From: a virus
IMG/VR virus record: IMGVR_UViG_3300044630_003661
Span: 1-29,235 of that record
Strand: one strand, 5' to 3'
DNA length: 29,235 bases
Both the position numbers and the translations under genes were made by a program. This document shows positions 1 to 6,633 of this stretch, in pieces. Under the pieces are notes generated by a model, which worked only from the letters and a program-made list of their open reading frames with translations, made no database searches and was not told the DNA's origin. How positions within the stretch are numbered: the stretch's first letter is position 1; each line of letters begins with the position of its first letter.

Positions 1-200
1 ATGAATTTTCTCTTTACATTGAGGAACGAGTAGCTAAAGAAAGTATCGGCTACATGGATGCAATTATACAATACTGCGGAGAAGTTGACATTGATGTTGA
101 ATCTATATCTAAATTGATTAATCAATCTCTAAAGGATAGAGTACAATTAGAAGCAGAAGAAGGTAACTACTTTAAAAAGAGGGGAAAATTACCACTGTGA
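1..200 (+). CDS. 33: Late-transcription coactivator gp33-like, C-terminal part
   Basis: An open frame enters from the left edge (first full codon at base 3) and stops at TGA 198-200, giving the last 65 residues. The pattern (EERVAKES, then GYMDAIIQYC, then a helix ending SLKDR, and a basic tail ending GKLPL) resembles the late-transcription coactivator family of T4-like phages. In T4, gp33 bridges the sigma-like gp55-RNA polymerase complex to the sliding clamp gp45 at late promoters. The position directly before gp59 and gp32 is the T4 order 33-59-32, which supports the call. The N-terminus lies outside the window. Its stop overlaps the possible GTG start of the next gene, so the two are probably translationally coupled. 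Confidence 0.72.
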   Translation, partial: EFSLYIEERVAKESIGYMDAIIQYCGEVDIDVESISKLINQSLKDRVQLEAEEGNYFKKRGKLPL

Positions 201-817
201 TTATGGACGAATATTCAGTATACAAAATGTACTTGGCTCTTAAATTACATTTCACGACAGATAACTACGATGTAATTAAACAAAAGGGCAGAGTAAGAGC
301 AAGCCGTCAAGCGTTTGCTAAACGTAAAGATATATTCTCTATTAGAAAAGTTTCTAAAACTTATTCGGACGAACAAGTAGCAAATTTCTTAGTTGCTAAC
401 TTTACATCCGGAGATCGCTGGGGCGGTTTATTTGATTCTGAAGCTAACGAACGCTATACAGAATGGCAAAAGCGAGTACAGAGTTTATCCTATATTTTCA
501 GCAACGATCTAGAAGCAATTATGGAAGAGTTGGAATCTAAGAATAAAACTTTTGATTACGCTTTTGAGATTTCTAAAAATCAACATCCATATATAATTAA
601 AGCATTTTTAAGGAAAACCATAACCTTAGAAACGCTTGTTATTCTAGAAAAGATAAATCCTTTTTTAGATAAATTTGATACTCATCTTAACACCGATATT
701 ATGTGGCCGGATATTTCCAGATTGATAAGAAAGTACAAACCATTTTTACAATTTGACAAGGAAAAGTATAATGGAATACTTAGACGAAGAGTTGAACGTG
801 ACAGCTCAGAAGATTAA
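197..817 (+). CDS. 59: DNA helicase loader gp59
   Basis: This 204-206 residue protein is close to T4 gp59 (217 residues). gp59 loads the replicative helicase gp41 onto gp32-coated forked DNA. Matching features are the early SVYKMYLALK segment, then YDVIKQKGRVRAS followed by a KRKDIF stretch, the same spacing seen in T4 gp59 (SVYKLYL and DVIKY...RVS...KRRDKYF), and an all-helical remainder. Two starts are possible: GTG 197, overlapping the upstream TGA, or ATG 203. A purine-rich AGAGGGGA lies at about 177-184, better spaced for GTG 197. The 3' end overlaps the next gene. The partner gp32 is encoded 422 bp downstream, as expected for a replication cluster. Confidence 0.85.
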   Translation: MIMDEYSVYKMYLALKLHFTTDNYDVIKQKGRVRASRQAFAKRKDIFSIRKVSKTYSDEQVANFLVANFTSGDRWGGLFDSEANERYTEWQKRVQSLSYIFSNDLEAIMEELESKNKTFDYAFEISKNQHPYIIKAFLRKTITLETLVILEKINPFLDKFDTHLNTDIMWPDISRLIRKYKPFLQFDKEKYNGILRRRVERDSSED

Positions 818-983
818 CAATCTAGAAAAAGAACTAGATATAACTAGACATCTATTAGAACAAACGATAATGTCACTTAAGGAAACACAACGTTATCTTA
901 TGAAATTAGCTTATACTCAATCAGATCTAACAAAGAAGGTTGCTACATGGCCTTTTATTACTGTATCTGATAAGGATGAATAA
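771..983 (+). CDS. Small coiled-coil protein of unknown function
   Basis: A 70-residue protein overlaps the end of gene 59 in another frame. I chose ATG 771 because AGGA at 759-762 lies 8 nt upstream; an in-frame TTG at 753 is less likely. Residues about 5-50 are rich in Leu/Ile at heptad spacing with Glu, Lys and Gln between (NNLEKELDITRHLLEQ), which predicts one long helix or coiled coil. The C-terminus is short and polar. I do not recognise a family. Its place between the helicase loader and gp32 suggests a replication or recombination accessory role, but that is context only. Confidence 0.6.
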   Translation: MEYLDEELNVTAQKINNLEKELDITRHLLEQTIMSLKETQRYLMKLAYTQSDLTKKVATWPFITVSDKDE

Positions 984-1008
984 TTTAGGAGTTTATTTAA
1001 AATTTAAT

Positions 1009-1194
1009 ATGAGCATTAAAAAAAGAAATATGGATTTGGACCGAGAGAAAAAATTTCGGACAATTAAGAAGAAAAGTGCTATAGACAAGCATAAGAATCT
1101 TATATATAATATTGCATCATCTAAAAAAATTGATGATGACAATGGAGAGTTAGATTATGATTATTCGACAGTACTCAAAATCAAACGACGTTAA
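1009..1194 (+). CDS. Small basic protein of unknown function
   Basis: A frame ending at TAA 1192-1194 encodes 61 residues from ATG 1009. Longer versions from ATG 976 (72 residues) or TTG 940 are open too. The 1009 start has TTAGGAG at 984-990, somewhat far away; 976 has AAGG abutting the start. The start is therefore uncertain. The N-terminal half is very rich in Lys and Arg (KKRN, DREKKFR, IKKKS), followed by an acidic DDDNGELDYDYS stretch and a basic end. This charge pattern could suit nucleic-acid or gp32 contact, but no family is recognised. Its stop codon lies inside the first copy of the CGTTAATAC repeat ahead of gene 32. Confidence 0.45.
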   Translation: MSIKKRNMDLDREKKFRTIKKKSAIDKHKNLIYNIASSKKIDDDNGELDYDYSTVLKIKRR

Positions 1195-1226
1195 TACAAA
1201 ACATACTTTTTATACACCGTTAATAC
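1189..1226 (+). repeat. Direct repeat CGTTAATAC x2 in gene 32 leader
   Basis: The 9-base CGTTAATAC occurs at 1189-1197 and again at 1218-1226, a 29-bp period. The second copy abuts the gene 32 ribosome-binding site (GAAAGG 1227-1232). The AT-rich spacer (ACTTTTTATACACC) is unstructured by eye. Two copies ahead of an autoregulated gene could be an operator, but chance is not excluded. Confidence 0.4.
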
Positions 1227-1238
1227 GAAAGGCAAATC

Positions 1239-2171
1239 ATGGCATTTACATCACTATCTGATCTTAGAAAATCCCGCGGCGGATTCGACTCTTTAATGAA
1301 AGAGGTAGAAAAGATCGCCAATCCCCAATCCGAATCACGTGGCGCAGATGATCGCTACTGGCAACCAGAAGTCGACAAGGCAGGTAACGGCTACGCTGTT
1401 ATTCGTTTCCTTGCACCACCTAAAGGTGAAGAACTTCCTTGGGTTCGAGTTTGGAATCATGGATTCAAAGGCCCAAGCGGCAAGTGGTACATCGAGAATT
1501 CTCTTACAACCTTAGGCAAAGCAGATCCTGTTTCTGAATACAACACAGAACTATGGAACTCTGGCTCCGAGGCAAATAAAGAAATTGCTCGTCAACAAAA
1601 GCGCAAGCTAAGTTACATTACTAATATTTTAATCGTTAAAGACCCAGCTCATCCTGAGAACGAAGGTAAAGTATTCCTTTATAAATTCGGCAAGAAAATC
1701 TTTGATAAGATTAAAGACGTTGCTGAACCTCAGTTCGAAGATGAAAAACCAATCAACCCGTTTGATTTCTGGGAAGGCGCAAACTTCAAATTGAAGATTC
1801 GCAATGTCGAAGGTTATCGCAATTACGATAAATCTGAATTCGATGGCATTAGCTCTATCTCAGAAAGCGACGATGAAATCGAAGCAATTTGGAACAAGCA
1901 ACATTCTTTGACACAGTTCTTGGATGAGAAACATTTTAAATCTTATGACGAATTGAAGAAGAAATTCGAGATGGTTATGGGATTGAATGGTGGTGGCGCT
2001 GCTTCAACAAAACGAGCAGACGAGACTAATCTAGATGGCATTCAAGAAACACCTAAGTCTGCATTTACACAAAAGGCAGAAAAGGCGCCTGTTAAAGCGC
2101 CTCCTAAAGAAGTAGACTTTGATGATGACGACGAGTCACTATCCTATTTTGCTAAATTAGCAGAAGATTAA
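1239..2171 (+). CDS. 32: Single-stranded DNA-binding protein gp32
   Basis: This 310-residue protein matches T4 gp32 (301 residues) in layout. gp32 coats single-stranded DNA in replication, recombination and repair and recruits gp59. An N-terminal cooperativity region is followed by the OB-fold core with AGNGYAVIRFL, NHGFKG, GKWYIENS, ILIVKDPAHPENEGKVF and WEGANFKLK, all with T4 counterparts. A Gly/Ala-rich hinge (about 248-253) leads to a Lys/Pro linker and a very acidic tail (DFDDDDESL) that in T4 contacts partner proteins. The start has GAAAGG 6 nt upstream. The protein contains no cysteine, so the T4 zinc site (one His, three Cys) is absent. Its codons are visibly more GC-rich than the flanking genes, as expected for an abundant protein. 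Confidence 0.95.
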   Translation: MAFTSLSDLRKSRGGFDSLMKEVEKIANPQSESRGADDRYWQPEVDKAGNGYAVIRFLAPPKGEELPWVRVWNHGFKGPSGKWYIENSLTTLGKADPVSEYNTELWNSGSEANKEIARQQKRKLSYITNILIVKDPAHPENEGKVFLYKFGKKIFDKIKDVAEPQFEDEKPINPFDFWEGANFKLKIRNVEGYRNYDKSEFDGISSISESDDEIEAIWNKQHSLTQFLDEKHFKSYDELKKKFEMVMGLNGGGAASTKRADETNLDGIQETPKSAFTQKAEKAPVKAPPKEVDFDDDDESLSYFAKLAED

Positions 2172-2200
2172 ACTAAAGCTCCTTTCTAAGAACTTAGTTT

Positions 2201-2226
2201 AAACCCCGCATAACGCGGGGTTTTTT
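2201..2226 (+). terminator. Rho-independent terminator after gene 32
   Basis: CCCCGC (2204-2209), a 5-nt ATAAC loop, and GCGGGG (2215-2220) form a perfect 6-bp GC stem followed by six T residues (2221-2226). AAA 2201-2203 can extend the stem with TTT 2221-2223. It lies 30 bases after the gene 32 stop. On the opposite strand the stem is followed only by TTTAAAC, so it would be a weak terminator for the convergent tape measure operon ending at 2237. Confidence 0.9.
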
Positions 2227-2236
2227 AATGTACAAA

Positions 2237-3970
2237 TTATCTAAGCTTACCGTATGTGATTTTATATAAATCCAGTGTTGCTTCATGTATAGATTTAGGA
2301 GCTGCTGCGGAAAATGGCATAGGTGCACTTGCTGTTTGATTATTGTTATTGTTGATTTGTGTTATAACATCACCAGCTTTATCCATACCTGCACCCACTA
2401 AATCTGCAGTTTCAGACGCCATTTCTTTTAATACTTTTGCAGTCGCGGTGCCTAAACCTGGGGCTAAGTCTAACATTTCTGTTTTACCGTCGACAGTTAT
2501 CGGAAATTGAAAAGCGCTATCTATAAGCGATATAGTTTTATCTCCCAATGGAGCTAAAAAGTCATCAACAAGAGAAAGTGCCGATTTAGCCATTTTGCTA
2601 AAACCGTCGTTCATAGTTTTTATAGAATCTTCTGCAAAATCCTTGCCCCGCTGCAAATAAAAATCTGTCATACTCGGATAATATTTTCCATCCGAACCTT
2701 TAAACATTTCTTCTCCAGATTCACTAAACATACCGGGAATAGGTTTTACAGTATTTTTACTCATATCCTTTTTTTCTTGCATCAATTCTCTTCGAGGATC
2801 CGTTTCAGCAAATTTTTTACGATTTTCATTTGCTTTTTCTTTTTGTATCATGCCTTCAAGTATTTTGTCTTCTTCTGGGCCGGTCATATTGGCAATTGAC
2901 AATGCAGTTGCGCCAAAGCCCAACATACTAAACAGTGCGGCTAACTTGCTGCCTCCAGCTGCGGCTGAAGTGGCTCTGCCTCCAGCTGCAGCTGAAGTGG
3001 CTCCTGATCTAGTAGTTTCTCTTAGTATTTTTGCATCTTCTATAGCTTCACTAGCATTAGATAATAAAGGAAATCTTCCTCTGGGTAATCTTTTTTGACT
3101 ATTGGGGGGACTGGTTGTTTTTTCTCCGTTAACAACTACAGGTGGTATAGCGCCGCCGCCGCTACTAGGCGAGCCTTGTCTATTTTTATTAAGATCAAAA
3201 TCACCCCCTCCAAAAGCTTTAGTAAGTTGGTCAAGAACAAATTTGATGCTGGCAAGAATACCTGTTAATACACCTGCTATTGCTGCACCTATAGGACCTG
3301 CTAATGCCGCAATAGCCGAAACTACTGATCCCGCTAATCCGACGATTCCTGTTATTATCCCGCCTATTGCACTAATAATTCCTGTGCCTAATACTGCCCC
3401 AAAGCCTGTAAGTGCCCCCAATAAACCTTTAAGTAATCCACCGCCACCGCCACCTCCGTCGCTGCCGTTTATTCTTTCGGCAATAGCAGTAGCTAGTAAT
3501 TCACGTTCTTTGGCTCTTGCGCTGTCTGAATATTTTTCTCGTATAAATCCAATATCGCTACTAACTAATTCTGTTAGACTAAGTATTTGCGATGTATCAT
3601 CCATCATCTTTTGTTGATATTTAGATGGACCAAATAATTTACCCATCATATTTCTAAAGAATCCCTTATCGTCGGAATTCTTATTAGAATTATTTCCTAC
3701 ATTTGGTCTTTCTCTAAAATTGCTCTTATTCTTTTCAAAGTATTTTTTGATTTCTGAAAGATTAGATCCTTGGCCTTGCAATAATGTTTTTCCCATCTCT
3801 TGCATGTCTTTTCGAAGACTTTGAAACTCTTTGTTTTGTTTCATTAGTCTGTCGGAAACAGTATGTAATACTTTAGTTTGTCCTTGCAAGTTCTGCGTTT
3901 GTGCATTTACAGCTTCAAGCAATATTCTATCAGTATTAGTAACACCCTGAGGATTTTGAGGTAAGGCCAT
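2237..3970 (-). CDS. 29: Tape measure / baseplate hub protein, gp29-like
   Basis: A 577-residue protein, close to T4 gp29 (590 residues), which sits in the hub and tail tube and sets tail length. Residues 1-70 are Gln/Lys-rich and helical (LLEAVNAQTQNLQ, VSDRLMKQNKEF). A Gly run (GGGGGGG) at about 173-179 precedes a long hydrophobic Gly/Ala/Ile segment to about 250, typical of tape measure proteins. A Pro/Ser linker follows, then a second Ala/Gly-rich part containing a 9-residue tandem duplication, and a helical C-terminus with a poly-Asn stretch. It is the last gene of the leftward operon, starting 2 nt after the gp51-like frame, the classic chaperone-then-tape-measure order. Identification rests on length, composition and synteny rather than on a sharp motif. 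Confidence 0.75.
   Translation of the reverse strand: MALPQNPQGVTNTDRILLEAVNAQTQNLQGQTKVLHTVSDRLMKQNKEFQSLRKDMQEMGKTLLQGQGSNLSEIKKYFEKNKSNFRERPNVGNNSNKNSDDKGFFRNMMGKLFGPSKYQQKMMDDTSQILSLTELVSSDIGFIREKYSDSARAKERELLATAIAERINGSDGGGGGGGLLKGLLGALTGFGAVLGTGIISAIGGIITGIVGLAGSVVSAIAALAGPIGAAIAGVLTGILASIKFVLDQLTKAFGGGDFDLNKNRQGSPSSGGGAIPPVVVNGEKTTSPPNSQKRLPRGRFPLLSNASEAIEDAKILRETTRSGATSAAAGGRATSAAAGGSKLAALFSMLGFGATALSIANMTGPEEDKILEGMIQKEKANENRKKFAETDPRRELMQEKKDMSKNTVKPIPGMFSESGEEMFKGSDGKYYPSMTDFYLQRGKDFAEDSIKTMNDGFSKMAKSALSLVDDFLAPLGDKTISLIDSAFQFPITVDGKTEMLDLAPGLGTATAKVLKEMASETADLVGAGMDKAGDVITQINNNNNQTASAPMPFSAAAPKSIHEATLDLYKITYGKLR
2951..3004 (-). repeat. 27-nt tandem duplication inside the tape measure gene
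   Basis: 2951-2977 and 2978-3004 are adjacent 27-base copies that differ only at one internal G/A and the final base. They encode GATSAAAGG and RATSAAAGG on the - strand. The copies are in frame and add nine residues. Confidence 0.9.
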
Positions 3971-3972
3971 TT

Positions 3973-4113
3973 TTATTTACCGCTCTTTAGTTGTTTTTGT
4001 TTAAGTTTTTCATTTTCTTCACTAACATGATTAATTAACATAGTAACGTAAATATCTCTTTCCCATGGAATCATATTTTCTATTTCGGTTAAAGAATAAT
4101 GATGATGCTGCAT
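3973..4113 (-). CDS. 51: gp51-like hub assembly factor (probably made as gp26-51 frameshift fusion)
   Basis: ATG 4113-4111 to TAA 3975-3973 encodes 46 residues beginning MQHHHYSLTEIENMIPWERD, then a hydrophobic helix and a Lys/Glu tail. This resembles the short gp51-type frame found after gp26 in marine T4-like phages, and more generally the T part of G/T tail-assembly chaperones (His-His-Tyr, an acidic turn, then a Pro-Trp-Glu helix). The same frame is open upstream to 4188 and encodes 19 more residues (RLTLSHEGLLNYFQLNFSL). That stretch has no good start codon, and ATG 4113 has no Shine-Dalgarno sequence. With the slippery site at 4170-4176, the natural product is probably a 294-residue gp26-51 fusion. 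In T4, gp51 acts catalytically in hub assembly and is not part of the virion, which fits a chaperone role. Confidence 0.75.
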   Translation of the reverse strand: MQHHHYSLTEIENMIPWERDIYVTMLINHVSEENEKLKQKQLKSGK

Positions 4114-4146
4114 CAATGAAAAGTTTAACTGAAAATAGTTAAGAAG

Positions 4147-4190
4147 TCCTTCATGGGAAAGAGTTAGACGAAAAAATTCTGTAATCCCTC
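4147..4190 (-). promoter_or_regulatory. Putative -1 ribosomal frameshift signal at gp26/gp51 junction
   Basis: On the - strand the gp26 frame reads GAG GGA TTA CAG AAT TTT TTC GTC TAA. The heptamer T TTT TTC (4176-4170) has the X XXY YYZ form in the gp26 frame. An SD-like GAGGGA (4190-4185) ends 8 nt upstream. Seven nt downstream, UCUUUC (4162-4157) can pair with GAAGGA (4152-4147) across a CCAU loop (6 bp including one G-U). These are the same three parts as the E. coli dnaX signal. The gp26 frame and the -1 frame overlap for only 25 nt (4164-4188), and the heptamer lies inside that window. Confidence 0.72.
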
Positions 4191-4856
4191 AAGCGTCAAT
4201 TCATTGTGAGCACCACACGAAGGACAATCCTGTTCAACGTGTTGTACTACTTTTGGCATAGTTACAAAGAAGTTTTCTAACATTCCAAATTGTGCTTTGG
4301 AGAATCCATTAACAAACTCTGTCAATTCCTCTGTAGTATAATCGTCGTATATTTTCTCTTCGGTATAAATTGCTTTAATACATTTACACAACAAATCTAC
4401 AATCTTATCAGATTTAAAGTTTTGATAAATTTCGAGCATCTCTTCAAATTTAGGATACCGCATTTCAATCATGATCTTATCTGTGATATTAAGTTTTGAT
4501 GAATGATCTTTATCTTTCTTAACTTCTGCCTTTGTTATATCTAAGTCAAAGTTAATTTTATTTTCGCAATTATTACATTGTAAAGATAGATTCGCAGTTT
4601 CACCTATTGACTTTGCTCTCATATTAAGGAAGATATATTCTACATCAAAGTTTGCTACTTCTTCCATATTCAATTTATTGAACGTGCATATATCTACTAA
4701 TTCAGTTATTACTCGTTGAATCTCTTCATTATCCGATTCCAAAGCTGTTAAAAGAATTTTATATTCTCTAACTAGGAATGGTCGATACTTTATCTTTTCT
4801 CCGGATGAGGGTAAAGTCAATTCATATGTTGGGGTTTCTAATTTAGGCAATGCCAT
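4164..4856 (-). CDS. 26: Baseplate hub subunit gp26
   Basis: This 230-residue protein matches the gp26 family (T4 gp26 is 208 residues), needed to assemble the baseplate hub. It opens MALPKLETPTYELTLPSSG, followed by KYRPFLVREYKILL and YIFLNMRAKSIGE, typical of gp26 of marine T4-like phages. Two cysteine pairs, C94-x-x-C97 and C211-x-x-C214, suggest a four-Cys zinc ribbon. The C-terminus LEGLQNFFV carries the slippery codons for the -1 shift into the gp51-like frame. AAAGGA lies upstream of ATG 4856 at 4864-4869. It follows the gp54-like gene after a 16-nt gap and precedes the tape measure, the place where tail-assembly chaperones usually sit. Confidence 0.88.
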   Translation of the reverse strand: MALPKLETPTYELTLPSSGEKIKYRPFLVREYKILLTALESDNEEIQRVITELVDICTFNKLNMEEVANFDVEYIFLNMRAKSIGETANLSLQCNNCENKINFDLDITKAEVKKDKDHSSKLNITDKIMIEMRYPKFEEMLEIYQNFKSDKIVDLLCKCIKAIYTEEKIYDDYTTEELTEFVNGFSKAQFGMLENFFVTMPKVVQHVEQDCPSCGAHNELTLEGLQNFFV

Positions 4857-4872
4857 TGTATATCCTTTTCAG

Positions 4873-5583
4873 TTATTTGCCCGAATTCCAGGCTTTTCTT
4901 TCTTCAGATGTAAGCGGTCCTCTTCTAGACAAACCGTTGTTAAATTCATTTCGTTCTTGTTGAGTTAGAATTGTTGTTACCGGTCTTCTATTATTGCTTC
5001 CCGGCAAAATAATACCGCTCGACATTTTTGCAGCTATCCATTTTCTATAAGCAAATGTTACATTTAATTTATGTACTTGATTTTGCGTGCTATTATTTAA
5101 TTCCATCATAGCAACAGACCTTGGGAACGCTTCTATCAATTCCACTGCATATGTAATATTATTCTTTTCATCTAATTGATCTATTTTTATAGATGCAGCA
5201 TATTCGGATTGATAACTAACATAGTATTGATTCGGGTTTACAATCTTAGCCATCCAAGAGTCAAAGAATGCCTTTACTTCCATTTGTTGATCTACAAGGA
5301 ACGTCATAGATATTCCTTCTCCACCATAATCAGTACCAACTGGTCTTTGATATGCAGGACCAATAATTCTTTGTTGTTTTACATTTATTGTCTGTGTTGG
5401 AAGATTCGCAGATTCACAAAATAAACTAACAAGACGAGAATTTTCAGATGTTAAACTATATGGACCTAACTCGGAGGAAGCTATAGACGGAGGAACAAGA
5501 ATGTTAACCTCAAATCTATTTGGTTTAGCTAAACCTCTAGTTCTAACTTCTGCTTTAAATTTATCCAATGAGTGAATTGCCAT
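4873..5583 (-). CDS. 54: Baseplate tail-tube initiator, gp54-like (tail-tube fold)
   Basis: A 236-residue protein with the look of a phage tail-tube-fold subunit: FKAEVRTRGLAKPNRFEVNI at the N-terminus, SLFCESANLPTQTI, GGEGISMTFLVD, FFDSWMAKIVNPN, then AVELIEAFPRSV and VHKLNVTFAYRKW. This order (RGLAKPNRF, ANLPTQ, a middle strand, AFP, VTFAYR) recurs in gp19- and gp54-type proteins of T4-like phages. It is shorter than T4 gp54 (320 residues). Because the major tube gene 19 normally lies with the sheath gene 18, and this one lies in a hub operon, tube initiator is the better guess. Its ATG overlaps the previous stop (TAATG). An unassigned tube-like protein is the alternative. Confidence 0.6.
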   Translation of the reverse strand: MAIHSLDKFKAEVRTRGLAKPNRFEVNILVPPSIASSELGPYSLTSENSRLVSLFCESANLPTQTINVKQQRIIGPAYQRPVGTDYGGEGISMTFLVDQQMEVKAFFDSWMAKIVNPNQYYVSYQSEYAASIKIDQLDEKNNITYAVELIEAFPRSVAMMELNNSTQNQVHKLNVTFAYRKWIAAKMSSGIILPGSNNRRPVTTILTQQERNEFNNGLSRRGPLTSEERKAWNSGK

Positions 5584-6158
5584 TAATAGTACCCGTTTTT
5601 CTTTTTAGTTTCTTGCCAGACTTTTTCTTTTTTCACTTTTCTAAAACTCTCAACAGGCAACATGGATGCAGTAATCCAATCGTTATAATTTATCTTTAAA
5701 AATCTGGATCTTAAGTGATCATTTAAATAATGCTTTACACAAGCGGTTGCTGCCAAATACTTAGATGAACTATTTAGTATTTGCCAAGAAATTTCAATTC
5801 TAGTTTTTTCTGTTATTTTTTTATCTGTAGTAAGTTTACTCAGCTCTCCTAATAATCTAAATCTAGCTAAGTATGGTAAATAGTGTAGGTTGATACCTAG
5901 GAACCCGTCAGGTACAGTTCTGAAAGGCAAAACTAGAGGAACCGCATCATAATAGGGCAATGTCTCTTTATATTTAGGATCGTACATAAAAAGGTACATA
6001 TTGCCCGGAACTATTCTAGAAGATAGTTTTTCATTTCTAATTAATTGTATACCCGAAAGGTTGGATCCTAAGTTTCTAACTTGATCTCTGTACCATTGGT
6101 ATGATTTCCGAGCATCCCCGGCATTCATATTAACTTGTTGGAATATATTATCCGCCAT
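5583..6158 (-). CDS. Conserved T4-like virion-associated protein, function unassigned
   Basis: A 191-residue protein. The central segment is characteristic: SSRIVPGNMYLFMYDPKYKE, then LPYYDAVPLVLPF, DGFLGINLHYLPYLAR, a helical stretch, and near the end RSRFLKINYNDWITASMLPVE. I recognise this pattern from T4-like and other large marine phages, but not with a firm function. In T4 gene 2 (DNA-end protector) lies beside gene 4, and here gene 4 is the neighbour, so a gp2-type role is possible; the evidence is context only. No signal peptide or membrane segment is seen. It overlaps gene 4 by 11 nt and its stop overlaps the next start by 1 nt, so it is tightly embedded in the leftward late operon. 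Confidence 0.75.
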   Translation of the reverse strand: MADNIFQQVNMNAGDARKSYQWYRDQVRNLGSNLSGIQLIRNEKLSSRIVPGNMYLFMYDPKYKETLPYYDAVPLVLPFRTVPDGFLGINLHYLPYLARFRLLGELSKLTTDKKITEKTRIEISWQILNSSSKYLAATACVKHYLNDHLRSRFLKINYNDWITASMLPVESFRKVKKEKVWQETKKKNGYY

Positions 6159-6606
6159 CTACTAATCCTAAATCTTTTTCGGTTAACACCATGAACTTCA
6201 TGTTTCTATCCTGACAGAATTCGAATGCTGCTTTCCATTTAGCTTCATTTACGCCATATTGGAATACTTCATCTATAAACCTTTTAGTTTTCCTTGCGGG
6301 AATTGCTGGCGGTTTAGTGAATCTTTCAGGCTTTATTTCTATCAAGTATTTTTGAGTAGCACCAGTTTTGTTCTTAATTTTGATGTAAAAATCTACAAAG
6401 TACCGATGCACTTTTCTATCAACAGGGGATATGTATGGAACAATTACGGTTTCAGAGCCCCACTCCTGAACCGACGAATTTAGATCGCACCACTTCATAA
6501 ATCGCAGCTCCCACAACGAACGATATACTATATTGTTAATATCGCCGTGATATTTTGCAGGATTCTTGGCCCTAAACTTGCCCTTGTAGGTTTTGGTGTA
6601 CAACAT
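6148..6606 (-). CDS. 4: Head completion protein gp4
   Basis: This 152-residue protein matches T4 gp4 (150 residues), which acts late in head maturation so that the tail can join. Shared features are GKFRAKNPAKYHGD, IVYRSLWELRFMKW, RYFVDFYIK, YLIEIKPER and a C-terminal FMVLTEKDLGL. Glu33, Asp72 and Glu90-x-Lys92 are arranged like a PD-(D/E)xK nuclease site, consistent with the known nuclease-like appearance of the family; activity is inferred. It is the first gene of the leftward operon and starts 28 nt after the promoter at 6641-6634. The leader is too short for any other gene. Confidence 0.9.
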   Translation of the reverse strand: MLYTKTYKGKFRAKNPAKYHGDINNIVYRSLWELRFMKWCDLNSSVQEWGSETVIVPYISPVDRKVHRYFVDFYIKIKNKTGATQKYLIEIKPERFTKPPAIPARKTKRFIDEVFQYGVNEAKWKAAFEFCQDRNMKFMVLTEKDLGLVDGG

Positions 6607-6610
6607 CTAA

Positions 6611-6618
6611 TATAAATA
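6611..6618 (+). promoter_or_regulatory. T4-type late promoter TATAAATA for gene 48 operon
   Basis: Perfect match to the T4 late -10 element TATAAATA, in the only divergent intergenic gap. With usual spacing transcription would begin near 6624, leaving a leader of about 27 nt before ATG 6651. Confidence 0.85.
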
Positions 6619-6633
6619 ATAATGATTCAACAA

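Noticed and set aside
753-770. TTG start for the small coiled-coil gene
   Set aside because: ATG 771 has a well-placed AGGA, whereas TTG 753 has none.
2850-3617. Long + strand open frames opposite the tape measure gene
   Set aside because: They mirror the Ala/Gly/Pro-rich codons of the real - strand gene, have no start signals, and show low-complexity Pro/Ala composition.
4127-4154. Short - strand frame from ATG 4154 (MKDFLTIFS) within the gp26/gp51 junction
   Set aside because: Only nine residues and no family; it lies in a third frame and is better explained as part of the frameshift hairpin region.
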